This document shows, piece after piece, positions 24,883 through 33,172 of a stretch of DNA of 36,872 bases. The translations under genes and the position numbers were made by a program. Numbering within the stretch: the stretch's first letter is position 1; every line of letters begins with the position of its first letter. Source of the stretch: a virus. The notes under the pieces are model-generated. The model searched no databases. It was not told where the DNA came from and saw nothing but the letters and a program-made list of their open reading frames with translations. The stretch spans positions 1 to 36,872 of IMG/VR virus record IMGVR_UViG_3300025000_000259; one strand, 5' to 3'.

Positions 24883-27800
24883 ATGAAATTAAATGATAGC
24901 AGCCAACAAGATAGTAAATTTAGAATTGAAATTACTTTAGATGAAGATTATAAAATTCAATTTCAAAGACTTAAAAAGAAATATGGAGAAGAAATGTTTG
25001 AAATAGAAGGACTAGATAAAGAATCGCTTAATATTACTAATTTCTTTAAGAGATTTATGAATAGTGATAATGTAGCTAACGCTTCTATTGATGATAATAG
25101 TAATGTTACAGACAAAAATATATCTATAATGTTAAGTGAAAGCAGAAAACCATATAATAAATTACTTTCACATAATAAAATTTACATAGAATTAAAAGAA
25201 AATTTTGGGAAAGAAACAGCAGATAAATGGTTAGAATTACAAATTAATGGTGCGTTATATTCGCATGATAGTCATGAATCAACATTGAAACCATACTGTT
25301 TTGCATTTTCATTAAAACCTATTGTTGAAAAAGGATTATTTTTTATTGATACAATGAAAGCGAAACCTGCACAACATTTAGATACATTTAATCATCATGT
25401 ATTAGAATTTGTATCTTACGCCACTAATATGCAATCTGGAGCAGTAGGGATACCTGATTATTTAATTTATGCTTATTATTATTGGCAAAATGATGTTAAA
25501 ACAAATTATGTTGCAGATGCAGAAGTATATAAAAAGCAAAAATGGCAAGAAATACTATTTAATTTAAATCAACCTTATTTAAAAGGTGGAGAACAATCTG
25601 CTTATACAAATTTCAGTATCCTTGATAGAGAACATATTTTAGGACTTTTAAGCACAGAAGTTTTTCCTGACAATAGTTTAATTATTGATCATTTAGAAGA
25701 AATTATTCAATATCAAAAAGACTTTCTTGATTATGAGAGAGAAATAAGATATGAAAAATTCTTTACATTCCCAGTAATATCTGCAAGTTTGTTGTTTCAA
25801 AATGATAAATATGTAGATGAAGATATGGCTAGATTTATCAATAAACATAATATGACTTGGCAAGATGTAAATATTTATAATGCTACAGAAGTCGATGCGT
25901 TGTCAAGTTGTTGTTTTGACGGTAAACAAATGACATTAACAAAATCATCAGATGGTATTAATTATATGACATTTAAAGAAATTCATGAATCTTCTTATAA
26001 AAATGCAAAAAGAAATTTCACAATATTCCATAACGGAAGTTGGGTCAAAGGGAAAGTGATTCGTTTACCAAAAAGAAATATTTATAAAATTATTACTGCT
26101 AACAAAAAAGAAATATATATTACTGATAATCATATTAATCCTACTTTAAATGGAGAAAAAACAACTATTGATTTAACCGAAAATGATTATTTATTATTTA
26201 ATAATCTTGCACTTGATACATTTCCAGAAAAAGATAAAAACTTAACTTATGAGCAAGGTGTTTTAATAGGAATGTATTTAGGTGATGGAAGTATATATGA
26301 CAATAAAGAAAATAATAATACACCTATTATTAATTTATCATTAAATGAAACAAAATATGATAATTCATTAGAAATTATTAAAAAAGCAGTTAATTTAATT
26401 ACAAATGACTTAACAGTTAATATTGTATTAAATAAACAATATAATAATGTCTATCCAGTAGTTATTAGAGATACAAAAATTGCTGAATTTATCAGAGAAT
26501 ATGTATTTGGCAATTATAGTTTTGAAAAAGAATTAAATCTTAATTGTTTATTACAATCTAGAGAATTTAGACAAGGTATTTTAAAAGGATATTATTTAAC
26601 AGATGGTGGAAATAGTAATAGAATATATACAACATCTAGTAAATTAGTCAGCCAAATAGAATGCATTATGACATCTCTTGGTCTTAATTCTATTATAGAT
26701 TTATCAGATAGAACGGATGAAAAAGTTATAATTAGAGAACAAGAATTCAATAGAAATTATCCACTTTATTGCATTAGATGGTATGATCCAAAAAATAAAA
26801 GAAGTATGGAAAATGTATTTAAAATAAAAAATAATAATACATATTTTAAAATAATTTCTATTGAAAAAATAGAGTCATCAAGTGAATATGTTTATTGTTT
26901 TGAAATGAAAGACAAAGAAGAAAGTTATTTTACATTACCTAATGGTATTATTACTCATAATTGTCGGTTAACCAGTTCATTAAAAGATATAGAAGAAGAT
27001 ATTGAAAACAAAGATGAAGGAGAAGAATTAAAAGGACATTTTAATTCTATAGGCGGCTCATCAATATCTATCGGCAGTGCAAAAGTTAATACTCTTAATT
27101 TAGTTAGGATTGCTCTTGAATCAAAAGGTGATTTTAAAAGGTATAAGAAAATTTTAAAAGATAGAGTTGATATATCACATAAATATTTATATGTACAAAG
27201 AGAAGTATTAAAGAAAAATATTATCAAAGGATTATTACCTTTATACACTTTTGAATTATTAAATTTAAATCGTCAATTTAGCACTATAGGCATTACAGGT
27301 GTTTTTGAAACAATTGCATTACTTGGCGGTATTAGTAAAAATGCTAGTGGTGTTTATTATAATGAGAAAGGATTACAATTTGCAAAAGAAATATTAAATA
27401 TTGTAAATGAAGCAAATAAAACTACAAAAATATTATATGGATATAATGCCAACATGGAACAAATTCCATCAGAATCATGTGCTATTAAGATATGTAAAAA
27501 AGATAAACTAATTTATGGTCAAGATAGTGTTGACACTTATATCTATGGAAATCAATGGATACCACTTAATCAACAATGTGATACAATGGAAAGAGTAAGA
27601 GTATCTTCTTTATTAGATAGTGCTTGTGGTGGTGGAGTTATGTTACATATAAATCTCACAGAACCATTTAAAGATGAAGAACAAGCATGGAGATTAATGA
27701 ATAAGCTTGCAAATGAAGGTATAGTGTATTTTAGTTTTATTTCAAAAATCAATGTATGTAAAAATGATCATTCATTTTATGGTGATATATGTCCTATCTG

Positions 27801-27918
27801 TCAAGGTGAGGTAACAGATAGTTATATAAAAATAGTAGGGTATCTAGTGAAAGCATCATCTTATAAAAAAGAAAGAGCAAAAGAAATGAAAGAAAGAGTA
27901 TTTTATAATTTAAATTAA
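24883..27918 (+). CDS. nrdD: Class III (anaerobic) ribonucleoside-triphosphate reductase with intein
   Basis: A 1011-residue precursor; without the intein (Cys344-Asn693) 661 residues remain. The enzyme reduces NTPs to dNTPs without oxygen. Visible: LYSHDSHESTLKPYCFAF (the usual HD region), HVLEFVSYATNMQSGAVGIP, the spliced DALSSC-CRLTSS active-site motif, NRQFSTIGITGVFETIALLG, the zinc site (VCKNDHSFYGDICPIC) and the C-terminal glycyl-radical segment IVGYLVK with Gly986. The N-terminal part before the core is too short for an ATP-cone, so dATP feedback may be missing. ATG after GGAAAGGA, 3 bases after nrdG. Activated by the upstream NrdG. Confidence 0.94.
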   Translation: MKLNDSSQQDSKFRIEITLDEDYKIQFQRLKKKYGEEMFEIEGLDKESLNITNFFKRFMNSDNVANASIDDNSNVTDKNISIMLSESRKPYNKLLSHNKIYIELKENFGKETADKWLELQINGALYSHDSHESTLKPYCFAFSLKPIVEKGLFFIDTMKAKPAQHLDTFNHHVLEFVSYATNMQSGAVGIPDYLIYAYYYWQNDVKTNYVADAEVYKKQKWQEILFNLNQPYLKGGEQSAYTNFSILDREHILGLLSTEVFPDNSLIIDHLEEIIQYQKDFLDYEREIRYEKFFTFPVISASLLFQNDKYVDEDMARFINKHNMTWQDVNIYNATEVDALSSCCFDGKQMTLTKSSDGINYMTFKEIHESSYKNAKRNFTIFHNGSWVKGKVIRLPKRNIYKIITANKKEIYITDNHINPTLNGEKTTIDLTENDYLLFNNLALDTFPEKDKNLTYEQGVLIGMYLGDGSIYDNKENNNTPIINLSLNETKYDNSLEIIKKAVNLITNDLTVNIVLNKQYNNVYPVVIRDTKIAEFIREYVFGNYSFEKELNLNCLLQSREFRQGILKGYYLTDGGNSNRIYTTSSKLVSQIECIMTSLGLNSIIDLSDRTDEKVIIREQEFNRNYPLYCIRWYDPKNKRSMENVFKIKNNNTYFKIISIEKIESSSEYVYCFEMKDKEESYFTLPNGIITHNCRLTSSLKDIEEDIENKDEGEELKGHFNSIGGSSISIGSAKVNTLNLVRIALESKGDFKRYKKILKDRVDISHKYLYVQREVLKKNIIKGLLPLYTFELLNLNRQFSTIGITGVFETIALLGGISKNASGVYYNEKGLQFAKEILNIVNEANKTTKILYGYNANMEQIPSESCAIKICKKDKLIYGQDSVDTYIYGNQWIPLNQQCDTMERVRVSSLLDSACGGGVMLHINLTEPFKDEEQAWRLMNKLANEGIVYFSFISKINVCKNDHSFYGDICPICQGEVTDSYIKIVGYLVKASSYKKERAKEMKERVFYNLN
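25912..26961 (+). mobile_element. Intein in the Cys-Cys active-site motif of NrdD
   Basis: A 350-residue in-frame insert between Cys343 and Cys694. It begins CFDGKQMTL (Cys344), has a block-B-like YITDNHINPT, and ends YFTLPNGIITHN before extein Cys694. Two LAGLIDADG blocks are visible: VLIGMYLGDGSIYD and LKGYYLTDGG, with the usual spacing, so the homing endonuclease may be intact. Splicing restores SSCCRLTSS, the conserved NrdD motif near the thiyl-radical cysteine. The extein residue just before the intein is also Cys. Confidence 0.95.
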
Positions 27919-27944
27919 ATTAAAATAATAAAGGAGAAATAATT

Positions 27945-28385
27945 ATGTCAAAAAAACTACAAATTAAAGTAAAATATTTAGACAATACCATCACAAAATT
28001 AGAAAAAATTACTCAAGGAGATTGGATTGATTTACGATCTGCTGAAGATATTACAATGAAACAATTTGATTTTAAACTTATTCATTTAGGCGTAGCAATT
28101 CAAATCCCAAAAGGATATGAAGTAAATATCGTTCCTCGTTCAAGTACATATAAAAATTTTGGAATACTTCAAACAAATAGTTTTGCAGTAATTGATGAAT
28201 CATATTGTGGTGACAATGATTGGTTGAAATATCCAGCAATTGCATTAAAAGATGCTATAATTAAAAAAGGCGATAGAATATGTCAATTTAGAATTAATAA
28301 GAAAATGCCAGAAATTGAATTATTAGAAGTAGAATTATTAGGAAACCAAGATAGAAATGGATTGGGGAGTACTGGGGTAAAATAA
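27945..28385 (+). CDS. dut: dUTPase (dUTP diphosphatase)
   Basis: 146 residues with all five trimeric dUTPase motifs: DLRSAEDI (1), [12 protein letters not shown] (2), [14 protein letters not shown] with its catalytic Asp and Tyr (3), [12 protein letters not shown] (4) and RNGLGSTG (5). It converts dUTP to dUMP and pyrophosphate, keeping uracil out of phage DNA and feeding thymidylate synthase. Motif 2 has RSS as in several phage enzymes. ATG after AAAGGAG, 26 bases after nrdD; same operon, ended by the hairpin at 28401. Confidence 0.93.
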   Translation: MSKKLQIKVKYLDNTITKLEKITQGDWIDLRSAEDITMKQFDFKLIHLGVAIQIPKGYEVNIVPRSSTYKNFGILQTNSFAVIDESYCGDNDWLKYPAIALKDAIIKKGDRICQFRINKKMPEIELLEVELLGNQDRNGLGSTGVK

Positions 28386-28400
28386 ATTTAATAGCACATC

Positions 28401-28435
28401 GTAAGAGTAGAGATAAAAATATTCTCTACTCTTAC
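28401..28435 (+). terminator. 13-bp perfect hairpin ending the nucleotide operon
   Basis: GTAAGAGTAGAGA (28401-28413) and TCTCTACTCTTAC (28423-28435) are exact reverse complements around a 9-base A/T loop. Only TTAAAAA follows, so the U-tract is poor; it may terminate or protect the mRNA 3' end. It lies 16 bases after the dut stop. Confidence 0.75.
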
Positions 28436-28523
28436 TTAAAAACATTAATTAAAAAAGCAAACTTAATTTAATATAATTTGTTAAAATAAATCTAAATAAA
28501 TTGAAATTAATTCAAATTTATTC

Positions 28524-28552
28524 TTGACATAAGTAAAATATAATTGTATAAT
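28524..28552 (+). promoter_or_regulatory. Sigma-A type promoter
   Basis: TTGACA (28524-28529), a 17-base spacer, TATAAT (28547-28552), then AATAAACAATAG. The sequence is very close to the 34819 promoter. It starts the second small-gene region, 32 bases before ATG 28584. Confidence 0.92.
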
Positions 28553-28583
28553 AATAAACAATAGAGGAAGGGACAAACTTTAA

Positions 28584-28847
28584 ATGAAAGAAAAAGATTT
28601 AAATGAAAATAACCAATCAAATTTAAAATGTATAAAAGAAAATTGCAAATACTATCATAATTCTTCAGATTATTTCGAGTCATGTGAATTACTCAGTAAA
28701 TATGTATTATTAGATAAATGTTATGGTCTATCAGAAACACAAAATAAACAAGAAAATTTAGCATGTAAAATTTCTAATTTAATCAATGAATTACAATATT
28801 TAAACAATCTGAAAAGTTTAATTGAGTGTCACCAAAATGAATGTTAA
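28584..28847 (+). CDS. Cys/His-containing 87-residue protein
   Basis: ATG 28584 follows GAGGAAGGGA with a 10-base spacer, in the first transcript after the 28524 promoter. CIKENCKYYHNSSDYFESCE near residue 16 is a C-x4-C-x3-H-type metal site; more Cys follow (DKCYG, ECHQNEC). The second half is helical (ISNLINELQYLNNLKSLIEC). Function unknown. Confidence 0.7.
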   Translation: MKEKDLNENNQSNLKCIKENCKYYHNSSDYFESCELLSKYVLLDKCYGLSETQNKQENLACKISNLINELQYLNNLKSLIECHQNEC

Positions 28848-28905
28848 ACAATAGAATATAAAAAACAAAAATAAAATATAATTTAAAATAAAAGGAGAAT
28901 ATAAT

Positions 28906-29700
28906 ATGACTACTAATATTGTTACTAATTCATCTAGCAATGAAATCACTTACACAAATGAAAACAAGCCATTAGCAATATTAAATCCAGAAAATATTTG
29001 CTTTAAATGTTTACAAGAAAAACAAGTGTTTGAAATATGTATCCCATCAATAGGGAATGGGAGTTATTTTGATAACTTTTCATCTCGAATTTATCTATGT
29101 GAAAACTGCTTAAAACAATATACAAATTTAGAATGGTGGAAATTAGAAATTATTGAAAATAAAGATGATTGGTATGATATTCATTATAAATATGAAAAAG
29201 AAATATTAGAATTTATTAATAGTTTATTAATCCAAGGGCAAGAATTATTTTATACTAGACTTGCTCATGGTGATAAAAGTTATATGATAGGTCAAGATTG
29301 GATTGATTTTAAATTAGGTATTTTATCACATGAAAAATGTAAAGAATATGGTTATTATTCTCCTGATGAAAAAGTTGCATATTATGAAATGTTCCCTAAA
29401 TGTCAACATCCAGTAAATAAAATTTATAATGATGATTCTAAATCATGTTGGTGTCCTTTTGGCTCACATGGAAGATACAATCAAGAATGCAGCGGTATGT
29501 GCAATGATTGTTATGAATGTCAATATTATCAAGAGAGAATCACACCTATTATAGATATTAACGAAGATAAATGGAAAGATTATAAGATATATTATATAGC
29601 AAAAATCAATGCAGAAAAATATAAATTATATTTTGAGAAAGAAAATAAAAATAATGTTGAATTAGAATCAAAAAATATCACAGAAAAGGAAAATAATTAA
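28906..29700 (+). CDS. Hypothetical 264-residue protein with Cys-rich segments
   Basis: ATG after AAAAGGAG. A ribbon at residues 33-66 (CFKCL, then YLCENCLKQY) is followed by an alpha/beta middle (YKYEKEILEFINSLLIQGQE). A second Cys cluster occupies about 190-220 (SCWCPFGSHGRYNQECSG, then MCNDCYECQYYQ), and the tail is charged. Zinc binding is likely; no family recognised. The next gene starts immediately after its stop. Confidence 0.75.
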   Translation: MTTNIVTNSSSNEITYTNENKPLAILNPENICFKCLQEKQVFEICIPSIGNGSYFDNFSSRIYLCENCLKQYTNLEWWKLEIIENKDDWYDIHYKYEKEILEFINSLLIQGQELFYTRLAHGDKSYMIGQDWIDFKLGILSHEKCKEYGYYSPDEKVAYYEMFPKCQHPVNKIYNDDSKSCWCPFGSHGRYNQECSGMCNDCYECQYYQERITPIIDINEDKWKDYKIYYIAKINAEKYKLYFEKENKNNVELESKNITEKENN

Positions 29701-29913
29701 ATGGATACAACTAAATTAATTAATCAATTAGAATTTCAAATTTCTATCTTAGAAGAAGAGATAGAAAATAAATCTGATGAATTAATAGTAAATAACTATC
29801 AAAGGAAACTAAGAAATTTAAAAACTGCATTATCAATTAATATTCAGCAATTAGAGTATTTAGAATGTATAGAATATAAAAATAATATGAAAGGAGAAAA
29901 ATTAAAATCATGA
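29701..29913 (+). CDS. Coiled-coil protein, 70 residues
   Basis: ATG directly abuts the preceding TAA, with AAAAGGAAAA just upstream inside that gene. The sequence INQLEFQISILEEEIENKSD and YQRKLRNLKTALSINIQQLE form two helices, a probable antiparallel coiled-coil. Its last codons contain the SD of, and overlap, the next gene (ATGA). Function unknown. Confidence 0.7.
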   Translation: MDTTKLINQLEFQISILEEEIENKSDELIVNNYQRKLRNLKTALSINIQQLEYLECIEYKNNMKGEKLKS

Positions 29914-30695
29914 CTACTTTAAACTATGTAGAATTTTACGATACATTAGAAAAATCAAACAACACACTAATAAGAAAAATAAATAGATTTTTATATGATA
30001 CTCTTAATTTAGAAATATCTGTTAACAACAAAATATTCATAATTGATGTAGAAAATATTTTTAATAGAAAATTTCTTTGTGATAAAAATAATTGCGATAT
30101 GATTATCAAATATAAAAATGATAATTCTTTAAATGACATAGAATTTATAGATGGGTCATGTTGCGAAACAGGTTCTTATAGAATGTCTAAAGAAACTGAA
30201 GAATATATAGATAAACATTTAGATAAAATATTACCCTACTTATCAGGTAAAAATCAAGATTATATAAGGGAATGTGGTTGGAAATATAATAAGCAAGATT
30301 ATGATGACAATAGTACAGATTTTACTGATTATGATTTATGTATTTTTAGTTTTATAGAAAACGAAATGTCTTATTGTGCATTGCATAGATATGCTTTAGA
30401 TAATGATATTGATATTTTAGAAGTAAAACCTTTTGATTGCTATATGTTTCCATTAGATATTATAGAGTATAATAATAAATATATTTTAACTACAGTATCT
30501 AATGATTCAAGAAATGCTGATTTTAGTAGGTGGAGAGACTATCATTGTTTTAATAAATGTATTATAAATAAAGACAAAGGTATTCCTATGTATGAACATA
30601 GCAAAGATGTGTTAATTAAATTGTATGGAAAAGAATTATATAATAAATTAGACGAAATTTATAAAAGTGATGAATGGAAGAAATTGTTGAAATAA
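29910..30695 (+). CDS. DUF3109-like cysteine-motif protein
   Basis: 261 residues. A Cys pattern is visible: FLCDKNNCDM, GSCCETGSYRMSKETEE, DLCIFSFIENEMSYCALHRY, then KPFDCYMFPLDII, a late CFNKC, and the C-terminal PMYEHSKDVLIKLYGKELY. This order matches DUF3109/YkgJ-like proteins, whose conserved Cys residues are thought to bind zinc or Fe-S. The family function is not settled. ATG overlaps the previous stop; SD AAAGGAG. Unusual cargo for a phage. Confidence 0.65.
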   Translation: MTTLNYVEFYDTLEKSNNTLIRKINRFLYDTLNLEISVNNKIFIIDVENIFNRKFLCDKNNCDMIIKYKNDNSLNDIEFIDGSCCETGSYRMSKETEEYIDKHLDKILPYLSGKNQDYIRECGWKYNKQDYDDNSTDFTDYDLCIFSFIENEMSYCALHRYALDNDIDILEVKPFDCYMFPLDIIEYNNKYILTTVSNDSRNADFSRWRDYHCFNKCIINKDKGIPMYEHSKDVLIKLYGKELYNKLDEIYKSDEWKKLLK

Positions 30696-30720
30696 TTTAT
30701 AAATTATAAAGGAGAAAAAT

Positions 30721-30897
30721 ATGAAAAAATTTGTTGTATAAATGGCAGTAGGATTTTGTGCTAGTTTAACTGTAGATGCCAAAAATAAAGAAGAAGCAAT
30801 TAAATTAGCAAAAGAATTAGTTTTGGAAGATGCAATTGAATATTATAATGGTAATTTAGAAATAGAAGACGTTAATTTTGTTCAAGAAGTAGAATAA
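30721..30897 (+). pseudogene. Small ferredoxin-like gene with in-frame TAA at codon 7
   Basis: ATG 30721 follows AAAGGAG at ideal spacing and reads MKKFVV, then TAA (30739-30741), then ATG at 30742 in the same frame. The following 51 residues (MAVGFCASLTVDAKNKEEAI...) continue the expected beta-alpha pattern, like the 21713 gene. Either a nonsense mutation, a readthrough site, or re-initiation at the adjacent ATG (30742-30897). The intact downstream frame argues that some product is made. Typing it as a pseudogene is provisional. Confidence 0.55.
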
Positions 30898-30933
30898 TAT
30901 AAAATATATAAATTTAAAGTGAGGTGATTTATT

Positions 30934-31092
30934 ATCAAAAAATTAAATATATTCCTAAAAATAAAAAATAAATATAGACAATTTAAATGTAAATATGATT
31001 TGCATGATTATAAAGATGATAAAGATTTTTCTTTACCTGCTCATTTTTATGAATATACATGTCAATATTGTGGTAAAAAATTTTATATATAA
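30934..31092 (+). CDS. 52-residue zinc protein with apparent ATC start
   Basis: The frame opens after TGA at 30925-30927, inside the SD GAGGTG (30921-30926). ATC 30934 lies 7 bases after the SD; there is no ATG or GTG in frame, only an internal TTG. The product IKKLNIFLKIKNKYRQFKCK... has a basic N-terminus, CKYDLHDY, and ends TCQYCGKKFYI: three or four metal ligands. Function unknown. Confidence 0.62.
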   Translation: MKKLNIFLKIKNKYRQFKCKYDLHDYKDDKDFSLPAHFYEYTCQYCGKKFYI

Positions 31093-31107
31093 AGGAGAGT
31101 GTTTACT

Positions 31108-32055
31108 ATCAACATAAATAATCAAACAAGATGCATTAACTCTAACCAATATACATTAGAAAATTTACTCAATCTATGTAATACAACAGATAAAATAAAA
31201 TCAATTGCACAAACTTCAGATGGATTAAAATACCTAAAAACAATCCTATCAGATAAACGTGCCATGTTATACTTTAAACAATCGTCTACTAGGACGTTTC
31301 TATCTTTCCAAAACTCATGTCATATTTTAGGAATACCTACATCTGAAATAAGAGATACATCAACATCCTCAGAAACTAAAGGTGAATCAGAGTTGGATGC
31401 AATTAAAACTTTCTCACAATACTCAGATTTAATTATTATGAGACATCCATCAAACGATTTTATTTATGAAATATCTAATAATCTATCTGATAAAACAAGA
31501 ATAATAAATGCAGGAAGTGGATCTGACCAACATCCCACACAAGCATTATTAGACTTCTATACTATATATAAATATGGTTTAGAAAATAAGAAAATTGCTT
31601 TTGTTGGTGATTTATTAAGAGGACGTACTGTTAGATCATTATCATTGTTATTAAATAAAGTTAATGGTACTAAATTATATTTTGTTTCACCTAAACAATT
31701 TCAAATTAAATCCGATATCTTAGAGCAATTGAATGTAGATTATGAAATTACTGATGATTTTAACAAGATATTACCTGATATGGATGTAGTGTATATGGTG
31801 AGATTGCAAGATGAATATAAAAATGAAGGTATTAATGAAAATGAAATTATTGATACTAGTAAATATTCAATTAATAGTAGCAATATAAATAAAATGAAAG
31901 ATGATGCAATTATACTTCATCCATTACCTAGAAGAGATGAGATTAGTGTTGAGGTTGATAAAGATAAACGTGCAAAGTATTGGCAACAGTGTGAAAATGG
32001 AATGTGGGTGCGTGTTGCGTTAATTATGAGTATGTTCGGAATGAGTAAATTGTAA
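31108..32055 (+). CDS. pyrB: Aspartate carbamoyltransferase, catalytic chain
   Basis: About 315 residues, the normal PyrB length. The enzyme joins carbamoyl phosphate and aspartate, the committed step of pyrimidine synthesis. Carbamoyl-phosphate motif: FKQSSTRTFLSF. Active-site lysine loop: STSSETKGESELDAI. Further motifs: SDQHPTQALLDFYTI, VGDLLRGRTVRSL, and the aspartate-site HPLPRRDEISVEVD. The ending GMWVRVALIMSMFG is also PyrB-like. The start is uncertain: AAAGGAG lies one base before GTG 31099 and 10 before ATC 31108. No regulatory chain (pyrI) or other pyr gene is near. Rare cargo for a phage; likely boosts pyrimidine supply. Confidence 0.9.
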   Translation: MNINNQTRCINSNQYTLENLLNLCNTTDKIKSIAQTSDGLKYLKTILSDKRAMLYFKQSSTRTFLSFQNSCHILGIPTSEIRDTSTSSETKGESELDAIKTFSQYSDLIIMRHPSNDFIYEISNNLSDKTRIINAGSGSDQHPTQALLDFYTIYKYGLENKKIAFVGDLLRGRTVRSLSLLLNKVNGTKLYFVSPKQFQIKSDILEQLNVDYEITDDFNKILPDMDVVYMVRLQDEYKNEGINENEIIDTSKYSINSSNINKMKDDAIILHPLPRRDEISVEVDKDKRAKYWQQCENGMWVRVALIMSMFGMSKL

Positions 32056-32088
32056 AATTATTATATATCAAAAAGGAGAATAAATAAT

Positions 32089-32265
32089 ATGTCCACAAAA
32101 ATATCACATGAAAAATACTTAGAAAATATTCTATATTCCGCAAAATTAACATTAAAAGAATTAGAAACATTGCATAGGATTAATATTGCAGTATATGAAG
32201 GGAAGAAAGAAATATTAACTAAACAAATTGAATCAATAGAAAAACAATTAGAAGCAAATAAATAG
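32089..32265 (+). CDS. Helical 58-residue protein
   Basis: ATG 32089 follows AAAAAGGAG. The product is almost wholly helical with heptads (YLENILYSAKLTLKELETLH; KEILTKQIESIEKQLEANK), suggesting a coiled-coil dimer. It comes just before the 32284 promoter. Function unknown. Confidence 0.65.
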   Translation: MSTKISHEKYLENILYSAKLTLKELETLHRINIAVYEGKKEILTKQIESIEKQLEANK

Positions 32266-32283
32266 AAAAATACAAAATAACTC

Positions 32284-32312
32284 TTGCAATTTTGACAGAT
32301 TAGTAATATAAT
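32284..32312 (+). promoter_or_regulatory. Probable sigma-A type promoter
   Basis: TTGCAA (32284-32289), 17 bases, TATAAT (32307-32312). A second -35 (TTGACA, 32293-32298) shares the GATTAG spacer start of the 34819 promoter but would need a poorer -10. Drives the 32367 gene. Confidence 0.7.
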
Positions 32313-32366
32313 AAATATTAATATCAAATCGAACTTTTGTGATGATTTAAGAAAGGAGTAAATATC

Positions 32367-32564
32367 ATAATAAATTTAGATACAGAAAGAAAACTTCAAG
32401 AAATTTTAGAATACTTTTGTAAATATAAATGTGATAAAACTGAAATAGAAGAAAATATTATTGATATGGTAGAAGGTGATTTTACTGATATACAAATAGA
32501 CGGAAATATATGTGGTATTTGCAAAGTAAGAGATTTTATTAGAGAGATTAGGGATGAATTTTAA
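32367..32564 (+). CDS. Hypothetical 65-residue protein with apparent ATA start
   Basis: The frame is open from 32346. GAAAGGAG (32351-32358) is 8 bases before ATA 32367; ATC 32364 and ATA 32370 are alternatives. The first ATG in frame falls in the middle of the protein. Product: INLDTERKLQEILEYFCKYK, then DMVEGDFTDIQIDGNICGIC and a helical end. Two Cys pairs. Function unknown. Confidence 0.62.
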   Translation: MINLDTERKLQEILEYFCKYKCDKTEIEENIIDMVEGDFTDIQIDGNICGICKVRDFIREIRDEF

Positions 32565-32581
32565 AATAAAGGAGTAAACAT

Positions 32582-32854
32582 ATGTTAACCAAATTAGTTA
32601 ATGATAAACTAATCAACAATAAACTACAGGAAATAATAGATTATTTTCAATTAGGTGAAGGTTATGATGAACATGAAATTATAACTGATGTATTAGGAGA
32701 AATTAAAGAATTAAAAAATTATAGTGCAGATGAAATAGAACTTGAATGGGATAAAGAACATTTAATGGCATTAGATGATTTTGTAAATGAATTTTATCAT
32801 AAATTAATTGAAAATGTATGTAATGTTTTAAAAAGTTTTAAGGATGGTAAATAA
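32582..32854 (+). CDS. Hypothetical acidic helical protein, 90 residues
   Basis: ATG after AAAGGAG. Mainly helical and acidic (DEHEIITDVLGEIKELKNYS; LMALDDFVNEFYHKLIENV). No motif recognised. Confidence 0.65.
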   Translation: MLTKLVNDKLINNKLQEIIDYFQLGEGYDEHEIITDVLGEIKELKNYSADEIELEWDKEHLMALDDFVNEFYHKLIENVCNVLKSFKDGK

Positions 32855-32875
32855 TCAAATAAGGAGCACCCAAAC

Positions 32876-33154
32876 ATGGAATTAATATATATAGATATAA
32901 TTGATGCAATTCAATATGCAGTTGATAAAATTGCTAAACAACAATACAAAAATGATCCATGTAAACCTAAATTTATTGTTAGTCAATTAGATAAATACAA
33001 TAATGAAAGTGAAATAATTCAACATGAAATTATATTAACTATTAAACATTCTAATCAACAACGTACAAGACCATTATTCCCTAGATTAGATTATAAATAT
33101 GGTTATGAATCATTAAAAAATGAAATGGAATGGTTGTATAATTCAACAATGTAG
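32876..33154 (+). CDS. Hypothetical 92-residue protein
   Basis: ATG after AAGGAG with a long spacer of 13 bases. An N-terminal helix (DIIDAIQYAVDKIAKQQYK) precedes a beta-rich segment ending in a helix (YESLKNEMEWLYNSTM). No family recognised. Confidence 0.65.
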   Translation: MELIYIDIIDAIQYAVDKIAKQQYKNDPCKPKFIVSQLDKYNNESEIIQHEIILTIKHSNQQRTRPLFPRLDYKYGYESLKNEMEWLYNSTM

Positions 33155-33172
33155 AAAGGAGAAAACTAATTT

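Noticed and set aside
28440-28520. Possible replication origin in the AT-rich gap before the 28524 promoter
   Set aside because: Only general AT-richness; no iterons or DnaA-box-like sequences seen.
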